Assembly: GCA_002293275.1 (NCBI GenBank)
Contig: DBCX01000060.1
Location: forward strand, 5,853 to 36,992
Direction of reading: 5' to 3'
Source of the DNA: Cyanobacteria bacterium UBA947
Lineage (GTDB): Bacteria; Cyanobacteriota; Vampirovibrionia; Gastranaerophilales; Gastranaerophilaceae
Length of the DNA stretch: 31,140 nucleotides
Both the position numbers and the translations under genes were made by a program. Every line of letters starts with the position of its first letter. The stretch's first letter is position 1. Shown piece by piece: positions 8,238-15,371 of this stretch. The notes beneath the pieces are model-generated. The model was not told where the DNA came from. It ran no database searches and saw only the letters and a list, made by a program, of their open reading frames with translations.

Positions 8238-8254
8238 TATATACTTTGTATATA
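8238..8254 (+). promoter_or_regulatory. AT-rich inverted repeat / probable promoter of the 8280-9100 genes
   Basis: TATATAC, a 3-nt loop, then GTATATA form 7-bp arms. Candidate -10 hexamers (TATACT at 8240, TATATA at 8249) lie within it. A strong Shine-Dalgarno AAGGAG (8267-8272) follows before the ATG at 8280, so this transcript, unlike many here, would have a leader. Confidence 0.4.
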
Positions 8255-8279
8255 TAAGAGCAAAACAAGGAGAGTATAT

Positions 8280-8585
8280 ATGAGCGGAGCAATGTCAGCA
8301 CTGGCTGCGGTGCAGAATTACAATAATCTGTTTGCAGCAAAGATAGCCAGTTATCAAACCCCCGGGTTTAGTGTAAATGCAGAAGAATTTAAAGAGGCCA
8401 ACGCGGTTTGTTTTGGCAGCGGCAACCAATTGTGGTACAGTCCCAACGGCAGCGGGTTGAACCTGATATCAGCAGGTGAGAACCCGTATTACGCCGGGTT
8501 GAATCGGCATTGCACAGCCCAAGACCCCGGATATGACCCGGAAACAGGCGAACAAATGTTAAAATACAAGATGTGGGTGGGCTAA
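8280..8585 (+). CDS. Small hypothetical protein with flagellar-rod-like N-terminal motif
   Basis: The 101-aa product is not a family I can name with confidence. Its N-terminus MSALAAVQNYNNLFAAKIAS-YQTPGF, followed by an acidic EEFKEAN segment, resembles the conserved start of flagellar rod proteins such as FlgB (NIANxxTPGY and a DVDF-EAL stretch). The two diagnostic Asn residues are replaced by Lys and Ser. The second half (NPYYAGLNRHCTAQDPGYDPETGEQ) is rich in G, P and Y. The start is firm: AAGGAGAG lies 7 nt upstream of ATG 8280. The stop TAA shares its last A with the next start (TAATG), so translation is coupled. No other flagellar gene is in the window, so a flagellar role is only a suggestion. 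Confidence 0.7.
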   Translation: MSGAMSALAAVQNYNNLFAAKIASYQTPGFSVNAEEFKEANAVCFGSGNQLWYSPNGSGLNLISAGENPYYAGLNRHCTAQDPGYDPETGEQMLKYKMWVG

Positions 8586-8851
8586 TGGAAAGAAGCCAGC
8601 AACTTGATATAGCGGCAATAAACCCGAGCGCACCGCCAAACGTTACTTTGGCGCAGACGGTGTATGACACAAGCAAAGTGCAGCAGTCGCAAAATCTTGC
8701 CAACGACCGCAACAGTCAAAACGCGGCCAAGGCCGATGAAAGCGATAAAGGGATTACACCAAAAAGACCGCCAAGCGAAAGCGAGACACAAGCTTTTGTC
8801 AAAGGCACGGCACAAGAGTTAATGGCGGCGCAAAACCGCGCGTTCATTTAA
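8585..8851 (+). CDS. Small hypothetical hydrophilic protein (88 aa)
   Basis: I do not recognise it. The product is polar and apparently disordered, rich in Q, N, A and S (LAQTVYDTSKVQQSQNLANDRNSQNAAKADES), with a Lys/Pro-rich middle (GITPKRPPSE) and a short helical end (FVKGTAQELMAAQNRAF). It has no signal peptide, membrane segment or cysteine. The start taken is ATG 8585, whose A is the last base of the previous stop. An ATG at 8573 in the same frame would add only four residues and overlap the upstream gene. Coupling to 8280-8585 and closeness to 8867-9100 suggest the three products act together. Confidence 0.65.
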   Translation: MERSQQLDIAAINPSAPPNVTLAQTVYDTSKVQQSQNLANDRNSQNAAKADESDKGITPKRPPSESETQAFVKGTAQELMAAQNRAFI

Positions 8852-8866
8852 AAAAAAGGAAAACAA

Positions 8867-9100
8867 ATGTCATCAGTTTTATTTAATCTTTTAAACCCGC
8901 AATTTTACGCAACAAAGTACGTTGAAAAAAATGCGTCCAAAAATTCAAATAACACACCGCGCATTTTGCAATCACAAACCGTTGCGACGCTCCCGCCCGT
9001 GCAAGGCGCATCATCAACAGGTGTGATAAGCGGGTTGGCGCAATACGCCGAGGACGGCACGCCATTCACATTCGGCGCACACATTAACACTCTTGTTTAG
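8867..9100 (+). CDS. Small hypothetical protein (77 aa)
   Basis: I do not recognise it. The N-terminus MSSVLFNLLNPQFYATKYVEKNA is mildly amphipathic. The rest is polar (SKNSNNTPRILQSQTVATLPPVQGASS) and ends in GLAQYAEDGTPFTFGAHINTLV. It has no signal peptide and no cysteine. An AAGGA Shine-Dalgarno lies 8 nt before ATG 8867 and the gene follows the previous stop by 15 bp, so it is the third member of a small operon. Its 3' end overlaps the convergent glycoside hydrolase gene by 17 bp. Asn/Gln/Ser richness is shared with its upstream neighbour. Confidence 0.65.
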   Translation: MSSVLFNLLNPQFYATKYVEKNASKNSNNTPRILQSQTVATLPPVQGASSTGVISGLAQYAEDGTPFTFGAHINTLV

Positions 9101-10946
9101 CGCGTTTCCAGAACTGCCACCATTTTTTCTTTTGCGCCGGCTCAACTTCACAAGGCTGAGGTTCTTCCTCAACTTGTTTAAACACGCTGCTTGAAAGCGC
9201 TGTTGCATATTGAGGTTTGAGGTGTTTGTAGTCAAAAAGTATGATACCGTTTGTGTTAAGCTGGCGCGCCTCGTGGATTTGCCGGATTAAATCTTCCGGT
9301 GAGCCGCTCATAAACGTGACAAACAGACCCGCAAAAAGTTCGGTATCAGGCGCTTTTGACTCAATAACTTTTTTCATCATAGCGCTTGCCATTTCTGCAT
9401 CGCACGTCAAAAACAACGGTGTGAACCCGTGCAGATACCCGTTGTCAGACCATGTTTTCCAGTCCTGCTGCTTGCTTGCAAGCGCTGCTGCGCGGTCCGG
9501 GAAAATAACGGCGGACAAATAGATTTTACGTTTTTTGCAAAGGTCGCCCGTTTTTTTGACAAAATCCGTAATCTTGCCGCGGCGGTATTCGTCCCATTGC
9601 GCCCACTGCGGGTCGGTCGGCTTCAGGTCAACAGGGTCAATCTTGTGCTGGGATTGGAACTCTTTTCTTGCAGGCTGGGTGTAGCCCCACCAGTTTGGCT
9701 GGCCGGCAGATGCGTTCGGGTAGCGGATGTAGTCAATGTTCACCCCGTCGGGTTTGTACCGGGTCAAGACTTCATCAATTAATTCCAGCAGAAACTTTTG
9801 CACTGCAGGGTTTGCCGGGTCAAGAAAGTATCCGTTGTGCTCGGAGGTGGATTTTGACGGCTCGTTGCTGTCGCAATCTTTTTTCATCTTGTTGCCCCAC
9901 TCGGGTTTGACGGCCAGAATGCTCGCGGGGTCAGGTTTTGACGGTCTTGTGCCGACATAAAAAGTCTCAAACCAGATGTGAACTTTCATATCGCGTTTGT
10001 GCGCCTCGTCAACCCAAACCTGCAAAATATCAGGGCAATCACCCTCATTTGCGCCTGAGAACAGCGCGTATTGCGGCGTAAACCCGTATGAGTTCATTGT
10101 TTTGCTCGGGAAAATAGTTTTGCCGTGGTAGTAGGTTTCAAGGAAAATATCGTCAATACCCGCAGCTTGAATCAGCTCAATTGATTTAATTATCTCATCG
10201 GCGGTTTTTTCGGTCGGCCGGACCCAAATCCCGCGCAGCTCCCCGTTTTTATACGGGATTGCGCTGCTTATCGCGCTGTTTGCGGCCTCAATCGCAAGCC
10301 GTGAAAACTCCTGCACCTTTTCGTGATCCTTTGCGGCTTTTTTCATATAGTTTTTCGCATCGTTTATGTAGGTGTTCGGGACTTTGCGGTTGTAGTTTGT
10401 GTTGGCCTTGCTGTAAAAATCAATCATCAATTCGGCTTCGGCGATTTTTTTCATGCTCTCAAAAATATAGCTCTCGGAGGTCGTGTAGGTATAAAGTGTG
10501 TCGCCGTCAATAAAAATGCGCGTCCCGAGGTTCAGCGATGAATTAAGCCATGTCTTTGCCTTGCCGTGGCCGGAGATAACGATACCGTTTTCGGGGATGA
10601 ACGAGTCCGCACCGGAAATCGCGGTCACAATGTTGCCGTCAACGATTGCCTCCGCACCAAACTCGTTGGTATTGGTGTTTTTGCCGTAATCAGATGTGTA
10701 AATAACAAGCTGGTTTGCGCCCCTGCCGCCCGGAAACCCTGCACCGCCCGGGTTTGAGCCGGAGCTTGGGTTGATTGCGTTGATTTTAATCTTTGTTGTG
10801 CTGAATTGCACCTCGTTCTTTGAAAGCTCATAGGGTTTGTAGACAGCGAGGGTGTTTTTTTTGAGCGGTTTTTCAACCGCCTCGTCCGCCGCAGCCGCAG
10901 GCAGCCCCAGCAGTATTATTAACATTAGTAGCTTTTTAATTCCCAC
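9084..10946 (-). CDS. Secreted GHL10/DUF187-family glycoside hydrolase-like protein
   Basis: The 620-aa protein begins with a signal peptide (KKLLMLIILLGLPAAAADE). An N-terminal region (about 50-200) has phrases such as LVIYTSDYGKNTNTNEFGAEAIV and GIVISGHGKAKTWL, of the kind found in phosphodiester-glycosidase-like domains. The main GHL10 barrel (about 235-560) has GELRGIWVRPTEKTADEII, IDDIFLETYYHGKTIFPS, HIWFETFYVG, DPANPAVQKFLLELIDEVLTRY and the active-site strand DGVNIDYIRYP. Family members are thought to cleave envelope or matrix glycans; the substrate is unknown. The C-terminus is strongly basic (KKKWWQFWKRAKQ) and could bind membrane or murein. The start is GTG at 10946 with AGAGGG upstream. 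It overlaps the TPR gene by 11 bp, the last of a three-gene exported-protein operon. Confidence 0.9.
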   Translation of the reverse strand: MGIKKLLMLIILLGLPAAAADEAVEKPLKKNTLAVYKPYELSKNEVQFSTTKIKINAINPSSGSNPGGAGFPGGRGANQLVIYTSDYGKNTNTNEFGAEAIVDGNIVTAISGADSFIPENGIVISGHGKAKTWLNSSLNLGTRIFIDGDTLYTYTTSESYIFESMKKIAEAELMIDFYSKANTNYNRKVPNTYINDAKNYMKKAAKDHEKVQEFSRLAIEAANSAISSAIPYKNGELRGIWVRPTEKTADEIIKSIELIQAAGIDDIFLETYYHGKTIFPSKTMNSYGFTPQYALFSGANEGDCPDILQVWVDEAHKRDMKVHIWFETFYVGTRPSKPDPASILAVKPEWGNKMKKDCDSNEPSKSTSEHNGYFLDPANPAVQKFLLELIDEVLTRYKPDGVNIDYIRYPNASAGQPNWWGYTQPARKEFQSQHKIDPVDLKPTDPQWAQWDEYRRGKITDFVKKTGDLCKKRKIYLSAVIFPDRAAALASKQQDWKTWSDNGYLHGFTPLFLTCDAEMASAMMKKVIESKAPDTELFAGLFVTFMSGSPEDLIRQIHEARQLNTNGIILFDYKHLKPQYATALSSSVFKQVEEEPQPCEVEPAQKKKWWQFWKRAKQEC

Positions 10947-11592
10947 TTTTCCCTCTAATCTTATAGTAGTATTCAGATTTGCCGTAATCCAATGCTTTAA
11001 TCGAGTTGATTTTATTTTGCAGCTCAGGCGTGTTTTTTGCTGCGGCCACCGCGGAGTAGTATTTTTGCGCGTTCACCAAATCGCCGAATTTTTCATAGAT
11101 TATACCCATATTATAGTTCAACTCATACTTATTTTGCAAGCCGTTTACGTGAGCGTCCCGGTATCTTTTCAACGCGCGTTTGTAATCATCGCGTGCAAAG
11201 TAAAAATCGCCCAGATAAAGGTTTGCGTAAGCGTTGTGCGCATCAAGGTTCAGCGCGCGGAAAAAGTAACCCTTTGCAAGCCTGTCCTCTTTTGTGAAGT
11301 CATAAATCCGTGCCAGCTGCAGCGGGTATTTGATCTGGGTTGAATCATACTCTGCAAGCTGAAAATAGCGCGCCTGCGCGGCCTCCATCAGCCGGTTTCG
11401 TTCAAAATCACTCTTGGAATCCGCCGCCGCGACAAAAAACGTATCGGCCTCTTTTTCCATTTTCGGGTAATCAATCAACGTGTGGTCTATGTAATAATCG
11501 TTATATTCAACACCCACCGCAAAAACCGGGACAGCCAAAAATAACACCGCCGCCGCAAATATGAATAATCTATTTATCCACTTACAAATCAT
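10936..11592 (-). CDS. Exported TPR-repeat protein
   Basis: Taking ATG 11592 as start gives 218 aa with a clear signal peptide (CKWINRLFIFAAAVLFLAVPVFA). A longer start at 11619 would add nine residues and deepen overlap with the upstream gene. From about residue 70 onward there are three to four tetratricopeptide repeats: YPLQLARIYDFTKEDRLAKGYFFRALNLD, AYANLYLGDFYFARDDYKRALKRYRDA and YELNYNMGIIYEKFGDLVNAQKYYSAV. TPR domains are protein-binding scaffolds, so this is probably a periplasmic assembly factor. It sits between a small exported protein and the GHL10 enzyme with overlaps on both sides, which suggests the three act on the same envelope process. Confidence 0.85.
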   Translation of the reverse strand: MICKWINRLFIFAAAVLFLAVPVFAVGVEYNDYYIDHTLIDYPKMEKEADTFFVAAADSKSDFERNRLMEAAQARYFQLAEYDSTQIKYPLQLARIYDFTKEDRLAKGYFFRALNLDAHNAYANLYLGDFYFARDDYKRALKRYRDAHVNGLQNKYELNYNMGIIYEKFGDLVNAQKYYSAVAAAKNTPELQNKINSIKALDYGKSEYYYKIRGKSGN

Positions 11593-11890
11593 CGTACCTT
11601 GGTGTGAATTTAATGTCATGGTTCATAAAAGAATTGTCCTCAAGCCCCGGATCAAGGTAGGTTCCAAACTTTCTCAACGCTCTGAACGGCGCGGAAATCC
11701 AGATTGTTTCTTTCTCCTGCGGGGGGTCACCGCGCATCTGGGATTTTCTTTTCTCAATAATATCGGCGGTTGCACCCGAGTGCCCGCGGTTAATCAGGTA
11801 CTCGCGCGATGATGCAGATTCAGTCGTCAAATCCTGCGCCATCGCTGTGTTTGCCGTTAATAAAACCAACAATACCAAAAACTTTTTCAT
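11582..11890 (-). CDS. Small exported hypothetical protein (102 aa)
   Basis: The start at ATG 11890 is set by a strong Shine-Dalgarno (GGAGGTCTT immediately before it). An upstream ATG at 11914 would bury the site. The first about 18 residues are a standard signal peptide (KKFLVLLVLLTANTAMAQ). The mature part is polar, with RGHSGATADIIEKRKSQMRGDPPQEKETIWISAPFRALRKFGTYLDPG in the middle. There are no cysteines and I know no family. A TATAAA/TATAAG stretch about 25-35 nt upstream is a likely -10. It is the first gene of the operon that continues with the TPR protein (11-bp overlap) and the GHL10 hydrolase. Confidence 0.75.
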   Translation of the reverse strand: MKKFLVLLVLLTANTAMAQDLTTESASSREYLINRGHSGATADIIEKRKSQMRGDPPQEKETIWISAPFRALRKFGTYLDPGLEDNSFMNHDIKFTPRYDDL

Positions 11891-12052
11891 AAGACCTCCG
11901 GTCTTTTGCCTCATTCTTATATTTTATAACCTTTGCACCGCGTTTGCCATACACTGTTAAGATGAGTTTTACAAAAAACTTGCCCGATGGCAATTGATTT
12001 TTGGCCGTGTGCATGAAACAATGAAAAAAAGGGGTAAAAAGGGAGATATTTT

Positions 12053-12985
12053 ATGAACTTAATAATTTTACTGATATTGGCGGCGGTCCTTATTGCAAAA
12101 GGGATTATTATTGTGCAGCAGCAGGAAGAGGTCATCATCCAGCGGCTCGGACGGTACGAAAAAACGCTCAAACCCGGGCTGAACTTCATCATCCCGTTTT
12201 TTGACGTCCCGCGGCTTACGACAAAACGCTTTTCCCAAAAAGATATCAACGGTAACACATTCGCGTTTTCAAAACAAACCGACCGAATTGACCTGCGTGA
12301 GACGGTTTTTGACTTTCCGCGCCAGAACGTAATCACAAAAGATAACGTTTCAATCGCGATAAACGCGCTTATTTATTTCCAGATAGTTGACGCAAAAGCC
12401 GCTGTCTACGAGATTGAGAACCTGCCCGAGGCGATTGAAAAGCTCACCCAGACAACGCTGCGCAACCTTGTCGGTCAATTAGAGTTGCAAGAAACGCTTG
12501 TTTCGCGCGACAAAATCAACACCGAGCTGCGGATAATCCTTGACGATGCGGCCGGCAAATGGGGTGTAAAAGTTAACCGCGTTGAGCTTCAAGATATTAT
12601 CACGCCAACCGATATCCAGGCTGCGATGGACAAACAGATGAAGGCGGAACGTGAAAAACGTGCGATGATTTATGAGGCGGAGGGTCAAAAAGAGGCCGCA
12701 ATCCGTGTCGCAGAAGGCCAAAAGCAAGCCGCAATTTTGAGCGCGGAAGGCGTCGCACAAGCGCGCGTCATTGAGGCCGATGCCGAAAAAGAGGCAATCA
12801 ACCGGATTATAACAGCGCTTGAGAGCACAGCTGCCGCACCGGATAAATACCTTATCGCAATGAAATACCTTGAGGCCTTGAAGGATATCTCCTCCGGCCA
12901 AAACAACAAGGTGGTCTACATGCCGTACGAGGCGACCGGTATCCTGTCTTCAATTGACGGCATCAAAGAGATGTTTAAACACTAG
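12053..12985 (+). CDS. SPFH/band-7 membrane protein (stomatin/QmcA-like)
   Basis: The 310-aa protein has one N-terminal membrane helix (NLIILLILAAVLIAKGIIIV) followed directly by the SPFH domain: QQQEEVIIQRLGRYEKTLKPGLNFIIPFFD, the LRETVFDFPRQNVITKDNVSI segment and LRNLVGQLELQETLVSRDKI. A long charged Ala/Glu-rich coiled coil comes next (EREKRAMIYEAEGQKEAAI and similar, about 200-260). Such proteins form ring-shaped scaffolds in the membrane and often partner an NfeD protein or the FtsH protease. No nfeD gene is adjacent here. GGGAG lies upstream of ATG 12053. The gene stands alone, flanked by divergent and convergent neighbours. Confidence 0.93.
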   Translation: MNLIILLILAAVLIAKGIIIVQQQEEVIIQRLGRYEKTLKPGLNFIIPFFDVPRLTTKRFSQKDINGNTFAFSKQTDRIDLRETVFDFPRQNVITKDNVSIAINALIYFQIVDAKAAVYEIENLPEAIEKLTQTTLRNLVGQLELQETLVSRDKINTELRIILDDAAGKWGVKVNRVELQDIITPTDIQAAMDKQMKAEREKRAMIYEAEGQKEAAIRVAEGQKQAAILSAEGVAQARVIEADAEKEAINRIITALESTAAAPDKYLIAMKYLEALKDISSGQNNKVVYMPYEATGILSSIDGIKEMFKH

Positions 12986-13027
12986 CACGTCCTAGCGCGA
13001 CAGCCACGGGGTTACTCATTTACCCCA

Positions 13028-13060
13028 AATAATAAAAACGGGCGGTCGAGGCCGCCCGGG
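13028..13060 (-). terminator. Rho-independent terminator for yggS-sepF
   Basis: Read on the minus strand, a GC-rich stem of 7 bp (arms at 13039-13045 and 13052-13058, 6-nt loop) is followed by TTTTTATTATT. It lies about 20 bp after the sepF stop. Confidence 0.8.
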
Positions 13061-13080
13061 GTTAAGGTCTGTCTTGTTAT

Positions 13081-13635
13081 TTAAACTTGTTGGACCGGTC
13101 TTGTCCATAGTGAATCGTTAAATTGCTTGATGTTGTGGGTTTCTGCCGCATCAACCGATAGCGTTACGTTGCTTGGTGTGAACACAAACACAAGCTCGCC
13201 GACTTTTTGCGGTTTGCCATTCAGCGCGTGCGCTGCGCCGCAAACAAAGTCAATTGTCCGCTGGGATTGCTCTTTATCAAGCAGGTGAAGATTCAAAACA
13301 ACGGTCTTTTTGTCCTTCAGGTTAGCTGCAACCTGCGCGGCGTCTTCAAACGAGCGCGGTTCCATAACCATAACCTCGTAACCTCTGTTGTGACCGGGCA
13401 GTTGAACCACCTTTGAATTGTTTTCACGCTCAAATTTTGGCGGGGTCTGGTAATTGTATGACGGTGCAAGCGCCAGATTGTCGTCTGTTTCGTAAAACAC
13501 TTCATCGTACTCTTCTTCTCTAAACGCGTCTCCGAGCTGTGCGAACACATTGTTCTTCTGCTCAAACCCTTTTACCAAAAAATCCACCATTTTGTTGATT
13601 CCGTCTTGTACAATTGCCACTACTTTGTCCTCCAT
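13081..13635 (-). CDS. sepF: Cell division protein SepF
   Basis: SepF binds FtsZ filaments and anchors them to the membrane through an N-terminal amphipathic helix; it is the usual FtsZ tether in Gram-positives and cyanobacteria. The 184-aa protein has a helix-prone N-terminus, an acidic linker (REEEYDEVFYETDD) and the C-terminal SepF domain with VMVMEPRSFEDAAQVAANLKDKKTVVLNL, RTIDFVCGAAHALNG and FVFTPSNVTLS. It starts 1 bp after the yggS stop, so the two are one operon, the order seen in cyanobacteria and Gram-positives. Finding SepF together with an lpxB gene favours the cyanobacterial lineage over proteobacteria. Confidence 0.95.
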   Translation of the reverse strand: MEDKVVAIVQDGINKMVDFLVKGFEQKNNVFAQLGDAFREEEYDEVFYETDDNLALAPSYNYQTPPKFERENNSKVVQLPGHNRGYEVMVMEPRSFEDAAQVAANLKDKKTVVLNLHLLDKEQSQRTIDFVCGAAHALNGKPQKVGELVFVFTPSNVTLSVDAAETHNIKQFNDSLWTRPVQQV

Positions 13636-13636
13636 T

Positions 13637-14281
13637 TTATCTAAATAATCTGCTTCCTATTCTTAACATCGTTGCGCCTTGCTGCGCTGCGATTTTATAA
13701 TCGTTGCTCATCCCCATTGAAACTTCTTTGAGATTGAGCTGTCCGGCTGTTTTTGCAACATCTGCAAAAAGCTCCGCCAGTCTCTCTTCTTCTGCGTCTA
13801 TCGGTGCCATATTCATTAGTCCCACAACCTCAATCCCGTCGAGATTTTTGATTTCGTCAAATTGTTCAAGCAGCTCTTTTTTGCTGAACCCGAATTTTTG
13901 CGTTTCGCCTGCGTTGTTTAGCTGAAGGAGAACCTTTTGGATTTTGCCTTGAGCCTTTGCCTCGTTTGAAATCGCCTGTGCGATTTTTAGCGTGTCCACC
14001 GAGTGGATAAAATCAAACAGCGCGACGGCCTTTTTGACTTTGTTGCTTTGCAGGTGGCCAATCAGGTGAAACCGTGAGTTGTTTTTAATTTCAACCGGTA
14101 GGTTGATGACCTTGTCAAAGGCCTTCTCTGCGCGGTTTTCGCCGAAGTCGCGCAAACCCGCTTCGTACGCGGCGATGATTGCCTCGTCTGTAAAGTACTT
14201 TGTTACGGCAACGATATTTGGTTGTAAAGGTGCGATTTCCCGCCGGATTTGTTCAAGGTTTTTCTTGGCGGCGTCTTTCAT
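13637..14281 (-). CDS. yggS: YggS-family pyridoxal-phosphate homeostasis protein
   Basis: This PLP-binding protein keeps vitamin B6 and amino/keto-acid pools in balance and has no firmly known enzyme activity. The 214-aa sequence carries the PLP lysine in VAVTKYF (K28), then GLRDFGENRAEKAFDK, FHLIGHLQSNKVKKAV, SVDTLKIAQAI, the VLLQLNNAGETQKFGF motif, GLMNMAP and the terminal SMGMSNDYKIAAQQGATMLRIGSRLF. It is the first gene of the yggS-sepF operon. A TAAAAT hexamer ends 6 nt upstream of the ATG. Confidence 0.95.
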   Translation of the reverse strand: MKDAAKKNLEQIRREIAPLQPNIVAVTKYFTDEAIIAAYEAGLRDFGENRAEKAFDKVINLPVEIKNNSRFHLIGHLQSNKVKKAVALFDFIHSVDTLKIAQAISNEAKAQGKIQKVLLQLNNAGETQKFGFSKKELLEQFDEIKNLDGIEVVGLMNMAPIDAEEERLAELFADVAKTAGQLNLKEVSMGMSNDYKIAAQQGATMLRIGSRLFR

Positions 14282-14287
14282 TCTTTC

Positions 14288-14293
14288 ATTTTA
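14288..14293 (-). promoter_or_regulatory. -10 hexamer (TAAAAT), leaderless-type promoter of yggS
   Basis: TAAAAT on the minus strand ends 6 nt before the yggS ATG. There is no TG extension (TAG instead). No Shine-Dalgarno fits between it and the start. Confidence 0.55.
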
Positions 14294-14349
14294 CTAAAAT
14301 TGTCATGAGAGAGCAACAGCTTGCGTTTTGACCCATGTCCTTTTGGCTG

Positions 14350-14372
14350 AAACCATGATTATCACATGGTTT
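14350..14372. promoter_or_regulatory. Inverted repeat, possible operator between yggS and thiL
   Basis: AAACCATG and CATGGTTT form perfect 8-bp arms around a 7-nt spacer. A second, smaller repeat (AGCATG/CATGCT, 14422-14435) lies nearer thiL. The 211-bp intergenic region otherwise holds only the two divergent promoters. A regulator-binding site is inferred. Confidence 0.4.
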
Positions 14373-14477
14373 GAGCATGATTTAATATTCCTTAACATTC
14401 GTTCACAATTCGTAATAAGAAAGCATGCTCATGCTAATTTTAATTGAAATTTGTATTGAAGGTATCCTCTGTTTGTA

Positions 14478-14486
14478 TGATATGAT
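14478..14486 (+). promoter_or_regulatory. Extended -10 (TGATATGAT), leaderless-type promoter of thiL
   Basis: TG-A-TATGAT ends 6 nt before ATG 14493. A GGAG lies only 2 nt from the ATG, too close for a normal Shine-Dalgarno, so leaderless initiation fits better. Confidence 0.6.
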
Positions 14487-14492
14487 GGAGAA

Positions 14493-15329
14493 ATGAAGGA
14501 AAAAGAATGTATTGAAATAATAAAATCCATCTTTGGAACGAGATTTATCGGGGACGATTGCGCGTATCTGGAAGAGCTGGGGATTGTGGTGACGCAAGAT
14601 AGTTTGGTTGAGGGCGTGCATTTTGATATGCGCACGACAACGCCCTACAAATTAGGTTACAAAACGGTTATGGTGAACGTCAGCGATGTTTGCGCCTCGG
14701 GCGCCGAACCAAAATATCTGACGGTTGCGGTGTCAGGCGTTATTGATACGCTTGAATTTGCGCGCGGGGTAAAGGCCGCGGCGGACAAATGCGGCGTGCA
14801 AATCGTTGGCGGCGATATAACAGGCGCGGACAAAATTTTTATCAGCGCGGCGGCGATTGGCACCACCGCCGGCCGCAACATTGCATCGCGTGCGAATGCA
14901 AGGCCGGGTTACAAGATTATTGTCTCCGGCGAGCACGGCAACAGTGCTGCCGGTTTTTTAGGCCGCCCGGAATTTCTTGATGCGCACCTGATGCCCGAAG
15001 CCCGGGTGGAGTTTTCACGCCGGCTTGCCACGCAGATAAACGTGCCGTACGCCATGATGGACACCTCTGACGGCTTGGCCGATGCGCTGTGGCAAATCGC
15101 GCGGGCAAGCAGCGTTTTGATGGAAGTGGAGTATGAGAAAATCCCGCGTCCGGAGGGGATTGACTCTGATTTACCTCTGTTTGGCGGTGAAGATTATCAG
15201 CTGGTCGCCTGCGTACCGGAAGAATTCAGTCACCTTGGCACAATAATCGGCGAGGTTAAAGAAGGCGCGCCGCGAGTCTTGCTTGACGGCAAAGAATTAG
15301 AGCAAAAGTTTTACGACCATTTTGCATGA
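14493..15329 (+). CDS. thiL: Thiamine-monophosphate kinase ThiL
   Basis: It phosphorylates thiamine monophosphate with ATP to give thiamine pyrophosphate, the last step of vitamin B1 cofactor synthesis. At 278 aa it is a little short for the family (about 310-330), but the motifs run in order: FIGDDCAYL, VVTQDSLVEGVHFD, YKTVMVNVSDVCASGAEPKYLTVAVSG, QIVGGDITGADKIFISAAAIG, MMDTSDGLADALWQIARASS and LFGGEDYQLVACV. It is a single-gene unit ended by the hairpin at 15330-15357. No other thi gene or TPP riboswitch is visible nearby. Confidence 0.95.
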   Translation: MKEKECIEIIKSIFGTRFIGDDCAYLEELGIVVTQDSLVEGVHFDMRTTTPYKLGYKTVMVNVSDVCASGAEPKYLTVAVSGVIDTLEFARGVKAAADKCGVQIVGGDITGADKIFISAAAIGTTAGRNIASRANARPGYKIIVSGEHGNSAAGFLGRPEFLDAHLMPEARVEFSRRLATQINVPYAMMDTSDGLADALWQIARASSVLMEVEYEKIPRPEGIDSDLPLFGGEDYQLVACVPEEFSHLGTIIGEVKEGAPRVLLDGKELEQKFYDHFA

Positions 15330-15357
15330 AAAAAGCCCTCCGGGGGGAGAGCTTTTT
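15330..15357. terminator. Bidirectional rho-independent terminator
   Basis: AAAAAGC pairs with GCTTTTT, and inside it CTCC pairs with GGAG (one mismatch between), around a GGGG loop. Poly-T follows the stem on either strand. It lies between the convergent ends of thiL and the glycine-rich gene and can serve both. Confidence 0.85.
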
Positions 15358-15371
15358 GATTATCCTTTATT

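Noticed and set aside
13008..13026. GGGGT/ACCCC inverted repeat after the SPFH gene as a plus-strand terminator
   Set aside because: Only a 5-bp stem with a 9-nt loop and no T-run follows on the plus strand.
14493..15329. TPP riboswitch upstream of thiL
   Set aside because: The gap shows no thi-box core and the promoter leaves no leader in which such an RNA could form.
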